A DNA stretch of 64,000 bases from Rhea pennata. Lineage: Eukaryota; Chordata; Aves; Rheiformes; Rheidae. The notes beneath the pieces are model-generated. The model saw nothing but the letters and a program-made list of their open reading frames with translations, had not been told where the DNA came from and made no database searches. The stretch covers positions 29,730,308-29,794,307 of the forward strand of contig NC_084666.1 in assembly GCF_028389875.1 (NCBI RefSeq). The letters run 5' to 3'. Shown in pieces: positions 26,823 through 37,134 of the stretch (positions are counted from its first letter, which is position 1; the number at the start of each line of letters is the position of its first letter). Made by a program: the position numbers and the translations under genes.

Positions 26823-29062
26823 ATTGCAGTGAGCAGAATTCTTCAGACATTGTTTCATTCTTGGTTGTAGTCAATATTTATCCCAACTCTACAGGAGTTT
26901 GCAATCTTAAGCCTCTAATAAATATTTATTGAGAAAATTACTAATGTAACACTTTCCTGATAAATATTTATTATAGATTTTCTGACAGGAAGCACATTAG
27001 AAAAAAAATCTTTAAAAATGTGGCACTACAAAAAATCAATTACAAAAGGAAGCCAAGATAAAAATTAGCCAAACAGCTGGCCAAAATGAGTATACAAAAC
27101 TAAGCATGTGCCAGCAATGGAAGTAGTATGCAGGACAGTCAGGATTTGCCAGAATAAAACAAGCTATAGTGAGGTGAAACTGCTGGATTCTAAAGTGGAG
27201 TTGACTCTTTTCCCACTCCTGATTTCATTCAGAACTGGACTGAGATTTCTAACAGAAAGTTACTGACAAAATTAGTTTCCTTTGAATAAAATCACATTCT
27301 TTTGCAAATAGACACCTTCATTTGTAAATACAGCAAAGGGCTTCTCTATATTTTGCAGCCATCTCTAGTCTGTATAATTTCTAACCTATATTGTGCAACT
27401 GAAGACTTGAGCTCAGATGTACTTAGGATCAAGTTTTGTTAAGGTAACTTAGCCATCTGAAGCACAAATGATGTATTATTAGTGCAGATCTTACAAGCTA
27501 TCTATGTTGTCACATTTCTGCCCTGTATAACAATATATGAACAGTTGTACGAATGAGAAAATAAAGATCTTAAAGTCTCTTTCAGATATTGTACTGAGTT
27601 AATCAGCAGAAGTTGATTTTCCAGAATATTTACACATTAATAAATGAAAAAAATTGAATATTCATAAACATCTTTCAGTTCCCCTGTGACATGATAAGTT
27701 TAGTAACATGAATGATTTTCTACAGCTGTTTTTACAGTTGTTAACTGTACTTAGTAGTCGAAAACATTAATTTCTTTGTACTCACTGATCTTGGGCAGCA
27801 AGAGTTCATTGAGTCTCTGTCTGTCCCCCATGGCAGGATCACCTGTAAGTATGAGCAGATACATGAATGAAGCATATGTCTTAATGTTATGGCATTTAAT
27901 GTAATGTTATGTTAGTGAAATATGGACTATGTACAGAAGAAAATGCACATCTGCATTCCAGAATAGGGTTATAGCCTGGTATTTTCAAACCTAGTGCTTA
28001 GACTTGTTGAAGTAAGCATTTTCATCTCTAGAATGCAGGCACTTTATTTAGTCTCCCACACCAAATGGTACCTAGTCTTAATGTTGCACATTGGAAAAGG
28101 CTGATTCTGCTATCAGGAACAGCATTCCCGTAGCATGAGATAAATATGGATGATGCTATTCAAACATATAGACTGGGTATCTGAAATGAATTTAGCTGAA
28201 TTCACTGTTCTCTATGTTCACAATATTGCAATACAAAATAAGGAATTGCCTCTTTCCAAATGAGGCCATAAGGCTACTTGAGATGTGACCTGATCGATGG
28301 TCACACCTTGAACCTGCCTCTGTCTAGGGACACCATAGCACTGGGACTTTTTTTCCCACGTGTTTCCTCATGGGAGATGACAGCTCAGAAGTTCAAACAC
28401 TTTAACTGCAGGTTCTACATACAACAGAGTCAACGTATAGTCAATCTTATTCCACAATGTAGTTTAGAAAATTTGATAGCTTTCAGTACTCACTGCTATG
28501 AATGACTCCCTAACTCTGTTTAGCACAGGAACTTGGAAAAGTGGGGGAAATTTGTGAACTGAACATTGAGACTGTCAGACACTGAGGTGCACAAACATTT
28601 TAGTAAAACCCACTCTACATTTAATGAGGGGTACAAAAGCAGGTGCCAGAACTGTGCTCTCCATGACCTCTACGGACTATCTGCAGTTTCCTTACGACAG
28701 CCCCTATAGAGCTTCTCGAGGTAACATAAGTGCTGTCAGTCATGCTTATGCACATTGCAACTTGCACACTTCTTGAAGGCAGCCACACATAAGGCCGTGC
28801 TTTCAGGCTAGCCCTCTGAATGAAAAGCAACCTTAAAATTGAAAGGAGATATGGAGTGGTCCTCAAGATGTGGTGCAGATAAGGTCTTTTTCTTCAGACT
28901 GTACTGAAGTACAACAAACTTTTATCCTTCTAGTACATCTTCCATAGCTACTAGAGAGCACCTGCCATGTCCAAACTCCCTTCCATTTCCCAGATGACCT
29001 TTATCACTGGCATTAAAATACCATTCAAAGTCTTAGAGGGGGTAGGAAAGGACCACTAACGG

Positions 29063-29332
29063 CAGAATCACAGAATAGTTGAGGTTAGCAGGGACCTGTG
29101 GAGATCATCTGGTCCAAACATCTGCTCAGGCAGGGTCAGCTACAGCAGATTGCCCAGGACTGAGGTCAGGCAGGTTTTGACTGTCTCCAAGGATGGAGAC
29201 TTCACAGCCTCTATGGGCAACCTGTTGCAGTGCTCAGTCACTCTCACAGTAAAAAAGTTTTTTCATATATTCAGACAGAACTTCCTGTGTTTCAATTTTC
29301 ACCCAAACGCTCTATTTCCATGGAGTGCATAA
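29063..29332 (-). repeat. CR1 LINE 3' fragment, minus strand
   Basis: It starts with 'cagaatcacagaatagttga', the reverse complement of the CR1 octamer end. It then carries 'agggacctgtggagatcatc', 'ggatggagacttcacagcct', 'gggcaacctgttgcagtgct' and 'aacttcctgtgtttcaattt', all typical CR1 3'-UTR words. About 270 bp remain; the 5' part is missing. A 60-codon open frame through it is a repeat-derived shadow. Confidence 0.9.
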
Positions 29333-32300
29333 AGTACCATACAGAAGGTCTTTGTTTCCTTAAGGAATTTTTGACCCTTCTCAATTCTGGGTTATAAATG
29401 TTGATATTACCTTTCTCCTTGCCTGCCAAGTGTAGTTACAGCTTTCCTTCTGCAGCTGACAGCCCTGTTAAAACTAACTGCCCTCCACTGCTTTTATCAA
29501 CATTGGTCTTTCTCCTCTGGCAGGCAGTAAGTGTCCCTGAACTCTCAACTCTTTTTTTTTTTGAAGCTGAAAGTCTCAACAGGAATTTCAGGGAAAAGCC
29601 TTTACTCTCTAACCCATGTCTGAATGCCATCTGTCTATTCCAGGAAAACCTCTATCATTTTGCAAGCAAATACATTCTGGCATATTTTTAAAATAACATA
29701 AAATACTGTATGCAATACAGAGACTGGTGATAATTATTCACTTTAGGGATTTTTTATCCTTTACAAACCTCCATAGGTAAAGATACTTTTTTCTGAAATA
29801 CAAATTATGGAGCTCAGAACTCAGGTTTTTGGAGCAAACAACTTGCCTAGACTTGGCCTTCACAGTATGTGGCTAGACTATCATCTATACCATATCATAC
29901 ATCTTCAAACCAGTAATAAAGCTGTTTTATTCCCAGGCATTCCAAACTGTCTCAGATTCCAAGTCTACTGTATCAGCGAGGTATTTACTAGCCATGATCA
30001 GTAAACCTATTGAAAACTCAGGAAATAACATAAGCGAGTAAGTCACATGTCTTAGTACTATAGCTCTAAGAGATGGAGAAGTCACACCTCAAAGTCCTTA
30101 GATTTGTGTGTATGAATTATGCATTAATAGCTATATAGATATAACACTACAGCTCTTTCCAAGTTCGAAGGTGATTATCTTTAATTTATAGAACATTGCC
30201 GAATTTATCATGTTGTATGTGATGTGGAAGTGGCAGATTTTTGCATCTCCCCACAATGCTGTTTATGCAGTACTCTAGCAATCTGCCTCTTCTGAACCGT
30301 ATGACGTACATGCTGTTTCCTGGCCTTCCAGGAGCACACCAATCATACACAGGAGTTCTGGTCTTATCAGAGAATAATTCCTGCTTTCTACCAGCTATTG
30401 GAAACATTCACATTTTCTAATTTGAAAGTCATGGACATGTAGTGATCCTTGAATTGCGGGAAGTGAACTTCAGTACAAGTTTCTCACATCTCTAAGCTTT
30501 CTTTGTTGTGCTTTGAATTTTATACTTTCTTGGCCCAGGCTTCTCAGTATCCATCTTCCAATGGTTAAAACCAGCAGAGCACAGGCTAGTATTTTTAACC
30601 AGAAAATCTAACAATCAGTTGGTTTTTAGGTTTATTTTCCCACAAAACATATAAGTCTGTGACTTTACCCTACTATGCTAATTACCTGAAGCAAGAAATG
30701 TTTTACTGTTTTACCCAGATCTGCTGGTACTGACCAACTTAATTAACATAGATTATCATGCCCCATTTCTGAATATCTATTTTGGGGTCCCCACATCAAT
30801 GCTTTACCCATATTGTTTTTAAACATGTTCATAAAAGCCTGAAGGACAGTGGTCTTGACTTGCAATTTCAAGGTTGTCCTTGACCTAAATTCAAATAGAA
30901 TTGTGTTTCACAAAGATTACCAAGAAATCCACCTGTAGCTGTTCTACTAAAAAAGCTTCTCAGGCTTTGTTGCCAAATTAAAATCTTAATTGGAAAAAAA
31001 AATCTGAATCAACCAAAGAACAAAATGTATCTGAATAATTGTATAATTTCACTATTCTCCCTTAAAAATGTTTTTAAAATGCATAAAATCAGCTGGTAAG
31101 TCTATTAAGTCCTAGAAATTCCTGTGAAATCTGCTCTGGACTGGCCAGTAAATTATACTGATTCTTGTCCCTCACACAGATAAATTCCTGTGAATGACAT
31201 AATGGTCCGAAATGAAAAGCTCAGAAGCAAACTTCCCTCTTCCATCCTCACAGACATTTGGTAAAGCACTATCAAATACTTTGATTTACTGTGGACCACA
31301 TGAGTCAAGCTCAGTGTTACCTCAATTTGAGTTCTTATCTGTTCTCTGTCATTTTCAAAATAACCTTTGACTTTCCTTCCCATCTTTTTTCAGTCTTTTT
31401 CCATTCTTTCTAGCAAACAAGTTTTGTTATATATGATGCCTCATGGCAATATAAACTATCAACTGCCCTGGCAGTTTCTATTTAACAGGCAGAAAACATG
31501 AAACATTCCAAAGTAAGAATTCTCTTGTATGTCCTAGATCTTTGGGAAAAAGGATTTTTCCTACTCAGTTAAAGCTTCCTTGCACAAAACACACTAAACC
31601 AACTCTAGATTCAGCAGTGTAAATAATTTATACACATTTTTTTTATTCTGAATCCTTTAAAGCTGTCTTTTCATCTGGAAGACCTTTATATAATTAACTC
31701 CAGTTACATTTGGGCTGGAGATTCGCCTCAGCTGATTTTAGCCTGCTAAAAGTTGAATTCCTAGTGTCACCTAGAGATATATATTAGTCTCCACTAAATA
31801 AAGACAGCTAGACATCTCTAATGGGGAATTCAGCCCGCCAGTTGAGATGCATCTTCATTTAGGAGGAATAAACCAGATAGAACCCAGGACCCAGCCAACT
31901 AGTTTAGGCTAGATATCTAATTTTTAGATGGGTAGATTTAGGTAAGTTGAACCCCTCTCATTAAGCTGAAAACAGTGTCATGAAGTTGAGAACAAATATT
32001 TACCATGAAAAGCTAATATGCCATCACAAACATCTGTAACTGCCAAAAACTTATTAATATTAACTGTATATAAATATTTAGAACATCTAAAGTCTGGAAT
32101 GACTGTAAGCTGTCAGCCTCTTCAGAGCTTCTGACGAAATTATGGCTAATGATATTTCAGACTTTCTTGCTGGCAGAAGGAACTGGCATCCAGAACTCAG
32201 CCTTGCCACCTTCAAACAGCCCAAAGCAGAAAACTGCTTTTAGGAACCAAAGAGTGTTGATGCCACCTAGAGGGAACTATTCACATAAAAAGTACGAAAA

Positions 32301-34159
32301 ACGTTATTGCACACTGGTGCAATAGTGTAAGTAAAATATACAATGCTAAGGAAAAAAAATCCTAGAGAAAAATGGCTATAACTGTTGTACAAAAATCACA
32401 CACAGTTATGAGAATTACCACAGTACAAGTTACATTAAAAAAAATCACTGTCCTCAATATAACTTGTAAACATAGATATAGAACCTATATTTAAGACGAG
32501 CAACTGCCAATTCCTCTCCTTCAAACCATTTTCTACCCTCACAGCTGAATTCTTTCCCTTCTTCCTCCTATTATCTAGAATCTGAGGCAATAGCCAGCAA
32601 TCTGAATATATCTGAAGTCAGATCCTGGTTCCCTCTATTGCTCTAGCACTGTAAGCAACAGGAGCCAGCTGGCAGGGAATGCCTTGGACATCCAGGAAGC
32701 ACCGAATGCACAGTCAAGAAATCCTCAGGGCTGCAACTCCATAGTCTTCTGCTAATCACCAGCTTTGCTGAATGGTCCTTTGAAGACCACTATATGTCAA
32801 TCTAACTTAAAACTGCTCTAAATTATTGAGGGAACAGAACCAGCATCCACAAACAAAGGAAAGACTAGTTCATAATGGTAAGTGTCCCTCTTTCTTTCTT
32901 TCTTCCTCCGTTAAATCTACCACCTGCAACCTATGATTCACTGTGATTACCACAATGGCAACGATAACTCACTATGATGCTGTGGGCTGTAGGATTTTTT
33001 GCTGATAGGTGGAATCTCTTGCTCTTTCTAGATAATTGAAGTAATTTTGCTATCATCCTTGTGCCTTTGCACAATAATGATTCCTGCTGTGAGCTGCTAT
33101 GTGGGCACTGGTTTCATGCTATGGCTCTTATTTGCCACCCAGAAAACCCCATGTGGCAGCAGAGATGGAGCTAGCAAACAACACAGATAAAAGAAGGAAT
33201 CTGCTCTATCTGTTACTCAAATACTTTCCCTCAAGTAGACACTAAATCTTCTCCCTTCTTGCCTGCATATCCTAATAGAGTGAGGACTTGGCTTATGTCT
33301 ATTAAATCTCCTTCTATTCATCTTTGTTGCTGGTAATTATTTCAGTCAATGCAACATGGATGGTGCCTGACAGTGGAAAGTGGCAATACAGTGCCACGAT
33401 CCTACTGCGCAATAGAAACCCAAGCTTTCCCTGCTCCATACCTTAAAGGAAGATTACTACTTCCTTTAGGAAGTAGTGGATTGATACTAACCATTTCTTA
33501 GTTCACTGACCTCTATGAGAGCTGTACCTCTGAGGCTAATTGGGTAGATTCAACAGATTACCAGAATACCAAAAAGTACTCACGATTTACTCACAATTCT
33601 GTGGGTGCACATGACTGTCCTGTCGGCATGCCACAGTCCCGCTATCCACAGTAATGCTAAGGCATTAGTCCATATTTAGGCTCTAACTGGCCTAGGTCAA
33701 GGTGTATGAATCAAACATTTCCATTTGCAGGAAAAACCTGAAAACAGGCTAGAAAACAGAGCACACCATAGTAACAACTCCTGTATGTTGTTAGTGTGTT
33801 TTCTTTCATCAGCTCCAATCCCCTGGCACTGTGTCTGTGGGCCTTAATGGCTTTCACAGTCTCACACTGCACCATAATGGCCGCAATCCTTATCCCACAA
33901 TCCTTATCCTTTACTTTATAAATACCCCCCAAATCCCCTCAGCTATCTATTTCTGCATAGAAAAATGTACCCTGGAGTCTGGAGGAAGCCAGGGTTCTGG
34001 TCAGTATGCTACAGGGCCATGCCCTGCACCTCATTAGCCACAAGACTTTCAGATAGTGAGTTGATGAAATGTTGACCAAGGTGGTTCAGGCCAGCCTCCA
34101 CAGAACTGTCAAGCAAAGCTATTTTATATTTTAAAAGTGTACTCTTCAGTCAAAGGAAG
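29333..34159. other. Intergenic DNA, no gene seen
   Basis: No coding exon is supported. There is a short CTTT tract at about 32,890-32,906. The segment around 31,740-31,960 has the look of an old, unidentifiable interspersed repeat. Otherwise it is unremarkable AT-rich sequence. Confidence 0.5.
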
Positions 34160-34800
34160 GGCCCTCTTTATGAGCCAGTTTATGAGCGCTCTCCCTGACA
34201 ACAGCAGCAATGGCAGAGCTGCTCCTCATGGAGCTCTTCCTCGGGTGTGAGCCAAGGGAAGCAGCAATTGCAGCACTGCTCCCTCCTCCCCAGCACTGCC
34301 CAGACATGCTCTCCTTTCCCACCATCCTCCCAAGCTGTGGGCTTATTGTCACATCAGCTGCTCCTCCCTCCCACTCTGAAAAATGTCCACCCACACATCC
34401 AGCTACACCAGCCTCTGCCAGGTTCCCCAGTGCCTCCTCCACTAGCTGCATGCTGCCCCCACCAAGCCTTATGCCCCTCACCCCCCACGCGATCAACCCT
34501 CTCCCCCTTCACGACAAAAAGGGGTGCTTTTCACTGCAGTCTCATCCAAAGGTGCAGCCTCAGCCTAACCATCCAAACCATCCACATGCAGGGCTGGGAA
34601 GCTTGGCCCTGGGAGGCAATGCCTGAGGAGCCCAGCTTGGCAACCTGTGGCACGTGGAAGCCCTGCCGGCTCACCTTGTGGCGCCTTAGCCGCAGCAGCC
34701 CCAGCTCTACCAAGGCTGCGGTTGAAACTGTTGCCCCAGATCGCACCGTAACACATGTCCACACTTGCAACAGCCTGGCTGGGGTTCTGGGCGTTTTGTG
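34160..34800. other. C-rich block with multiple overlapping open frames, unidentified
   Basis: This stretch is much more C-rich on the plus strand than its flanks, with many CCTCC, CCCAC and CAGC words. It is open in two plus-strand frames (138 codons at 34,210-34,626; 204 codons at 34,247-34,861, the latter beginning at GTG) and two minus-strand frames (116 and 90 codons). Openness in several frames at once is what C-rich composition gives by depleting stop codons, so I do not call a protein. It could be a fragment of an LTR or another mobile element, an lncRNA exon or a GC-biased insertion; I do not recognise the sequence. Confidence 0.45.
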
Positions 34801-36759
34801 CAAATTCTTACATATGGATTACACTCGTGATTTACTTAGTAACTCCGATAGGTTGATTTAATCATATTCATGTTATTGCAGGTGTATGAGCCCAGTCTAC
34901 TCTCAGTGTAATCAGTTGGAAGTTTTATTATTGATGTAAATTAAAATAGCTCTTACCCTTACCCTAATATACTCAAAAAGTTCACCTGAATTTCTTATGT
35001 TTTTAATTTAAAGAATTCTGAGCGAAGGCATCAGCAATTTGAGTTTAAAAAAAATAGTACAGTATCAACATGTTATATATTTAGTTCTGTGTTTATCTTC
35101 ATCTCATGCCCATTACCAAAAATAATTAGCCACAAAATCCCTGAACTGGACTTAGGATTCAGTTATATTGAAGTCACAAGACAAATAGACTTGAGTCCCA
35201 AACCTTGATATATGTTATATTGGCCTTCTATATTCATTATAATGTACTATGTGGATATAATTATAGAGCTAACACCACATTTTATCAGAAAATGTGAACT
35301 CCAATGATTTTTTTCACAATGCAGTATTACTGATGTCATGAGTGCTTCAGCTGTGCATGTGCTATTTTGTAGGGTTGAATGGATTAACACAGTTATAAAT
35401 GCATCCTTCAGATCATTCAAGCAGGGTTTATACCTCAATTTAGCAAAGTACATTTGTAAAATTCAAAATCTTTCTATCAAGTCTGATCTACACAAAGAAG
35501 ACAAAATATGGGATTGGTACAGCTGAATCTGTACATGCCACTAGGTTGTGATGCAATTAAACTGCTTATAATGACAGAATTCAATCCCATATGGAAAAAA
35601 GAGTCATTGATACCTTTAAAGTTCCATTTGCAGATATTACTATAAATACACCCACACCAAGCACCGTGAAAGTACAACTACATCAATATAAATTCCACTC
35701 TAAGTCAAAAATCTATGTGCACTTGAGGCTTGAATTTTAATAAGCTGACTGACATTATAGAAGGTAGTTGATGTTGCTTTATTCTCTTAATTTACTGATT
35801 TTATGAAGGGTTGAAGTATCACTAGAGGCTAATAAAGTTAAGGTTACTCTGTAACTAAAAACTTTGAAAAGCCGTTTAACTATTTTTTCCTGCGAATTCA
35901 GACCAAAGGAAAAGTATTTTGTTCTAAATCATTAGTAAATACTAGTATAACTATGCCCACACCACAAGTCATTACTTTCTCCATATATACAATGAAAATT
36001 TTGATATATTTTTCACTATCTCCACAGCTAGTCAGATAAACCAGTATGTGAACATCTCCCAAACAATATTTTAGTTTCTCTTACACATGAAGGCTTGAAT
36101 TGGATCTGTGTTTAGAATCAGGAATTAGGCAGGACATTTTTCATAGAGGGTCAAAGCAAAATGTTTTCATGTCAAGCATCGTGACTTATTTTCTGACATT
36201 CTGCAAATAATGCATTTTCTTTCTTGTAATGACAACGATGTATTAATAATCAGAATAAAATACTGAATACTCTGCATAACAGGAGACAGTTAATGGGTAA
36301 GCGTGTGATTAAGAGGACTCATTGTAACAGGAATTCATGGGATTACCTAGTTGTTGTAATACTATTTCTGAGTTACCTAAGGTGATCATGGTATAACTAG
36401 ATTTATAATAGATTTATTTGTTCCCTAGCATTTTTATGTGTAACAGTGCCTAGAGCAGTTGATAACTAGATTGTGCAGAAAAACACACAAAACACCATTC
36501 CAAACTCAGACTTTTTTCTCGGGTATTTTAGGCATTAGCTGTAACACATAGTAAGGGAAAAGCAAAATGAGTGCGATTTTCAGATTTCCTGGGGCTTTTC
36601 AGCCACCCGGCGTTGAGCAGAGAGGTTTTGCTGCCTCCGCAGAAGGTGCTCCTGTGCCGCAGGTGAACGGCTCCCCCTGGGCTTTGGATCCCGCGGGGTA
36701 ATTTTAGTACTGTTTTTCTCAGGCCTTTTTTTCTAGCGGAGAAGGAGGAGAAGCAAGGA
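34801..36759. other. AT-rich 5' flank of SRD5A3, no gene seen
   Basis: AT-rich sequence with no exon or named repeat up to the abrupt GC rise at about 36,740. It may hold distal regulatory sequence of SRD5A3, but nothing specific can be pointed to. Confidence 0.5.
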
Positions 36760-36934
36760 AAGCCTGACCGTGGCCGCCGCACGCGCGTACGGGCGGGAAG
36801 GCCCCGGGAGGCAAAGCCCATCCCCTCTCGGAGGGGCTGGCCCGGCCCGGCCCCGGGCGCCCTCCGCCGGGCGGGGCGCGGGGCGGGCCAGGCGGCGAGG
36901 CCGCCCCGCCGCGCAGGCGGCCGGTGCCGGGGCG
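36760..36934 (+). promoter_or_regulatory. SRD5A3: SRD5A3 CpG-island promoter and 5' UTR
   Basis: GC content rises sharply near 36,760 and CpG is dense through exon 1 to about 37,500. Sp1-type GC boxes lie at 36,869-36,877 (GGGCGGGGC) and 36,880-36,887 (GGGGCGGG), about 50-65 bp before the start codon. No TATA or CCAAT box is evident. This is the pattern of a TATA-less housekeeping promoter with dispersed initiation. The transcription start cannot be placed exactly from sequence. Confidence 0.75.
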
Positions 36935-37134
36935 ATGCCGGCGGTGCTGGGGGTTGTGTGGGCGCTGCTGGCCGCCGCCTTCCTGGCGGCGCTGCTGCTG
37001 CAGCAGGCCCAGGCGCGGCGGCATGGCGGCGGCGGCGGCAGCGGTCTCTTCCAGGATCTCATCCGCTACGGGAAGACCAAGAGCGGCTGCGAGCAGCGCC
37101 CTGCCTGGCTCCGGCTCTTCGACGTGCCCAAAAG
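36935..37134 (+). CDS. SRD5A3: SRD5A3 coding exon 1
   Basis: Encodes residues 1-66 and two bases of codon 67: a hydrophobic N-terminus, a glycine run (31-35, with G37 after a serine) and the conserved [11 protein letters not shown] block. The donor is AAAAG|GTGGCA at 37,135. It is weak beyond GT, but phase and protein continuity (PK-R-WF) require it. Reading on without splicing reaches a stop at 37,156. Confidence 0.92.

Larger units (their letters stand above)
19176..29062. other. AT-rich intergenic DNA, no gene seen
   Basis: No exon or RNA gene is recognisable in these 9.9 kb. Features that stand out are simple sequence at 23,883-23,951, a 9-bp-arm palindrome at 25,007-25,026, and repeated AT-rich motifs at 26,751-26,972. 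The span from 20,200 to 21,700 is uniform, repeat-poor and AT-rich, which would fit conserved non-coding sequence, but this cannot be judged without alignment. Confidence 0.5.

Noticed and set aside
34247-34861. 204-codon open frame, plus strand
   Set aside because: Begins at GTG, is Pro/Ser/Leu-rich through composition, overlaps three other open frames including two on the opposite strand, and shows no recognisable domain.
34949-34969. Interstitial telomere-like repeat (cttacccttaccctaata)
   Set aside because: Only about two imperfect units; too short to be a telomeric relic.
36770-36934. N-terminal extension of SRD5A3 from an in-frame GTG
   Set aside because: No in-frame ATG lies in it. 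It is GC-rich Arg/Pro/Gly sequence without family similarity, and the ATG at 36,935 gives a protein of normal family length.
36733-37062. Divergent gene on the minus strand sharing the SRD5A3 CpG island
   Set aside because: The minus-strand frames are Pro/Ala/Arg shadows of exon 1 GC content, and no upstream minus-strand exon is visible.
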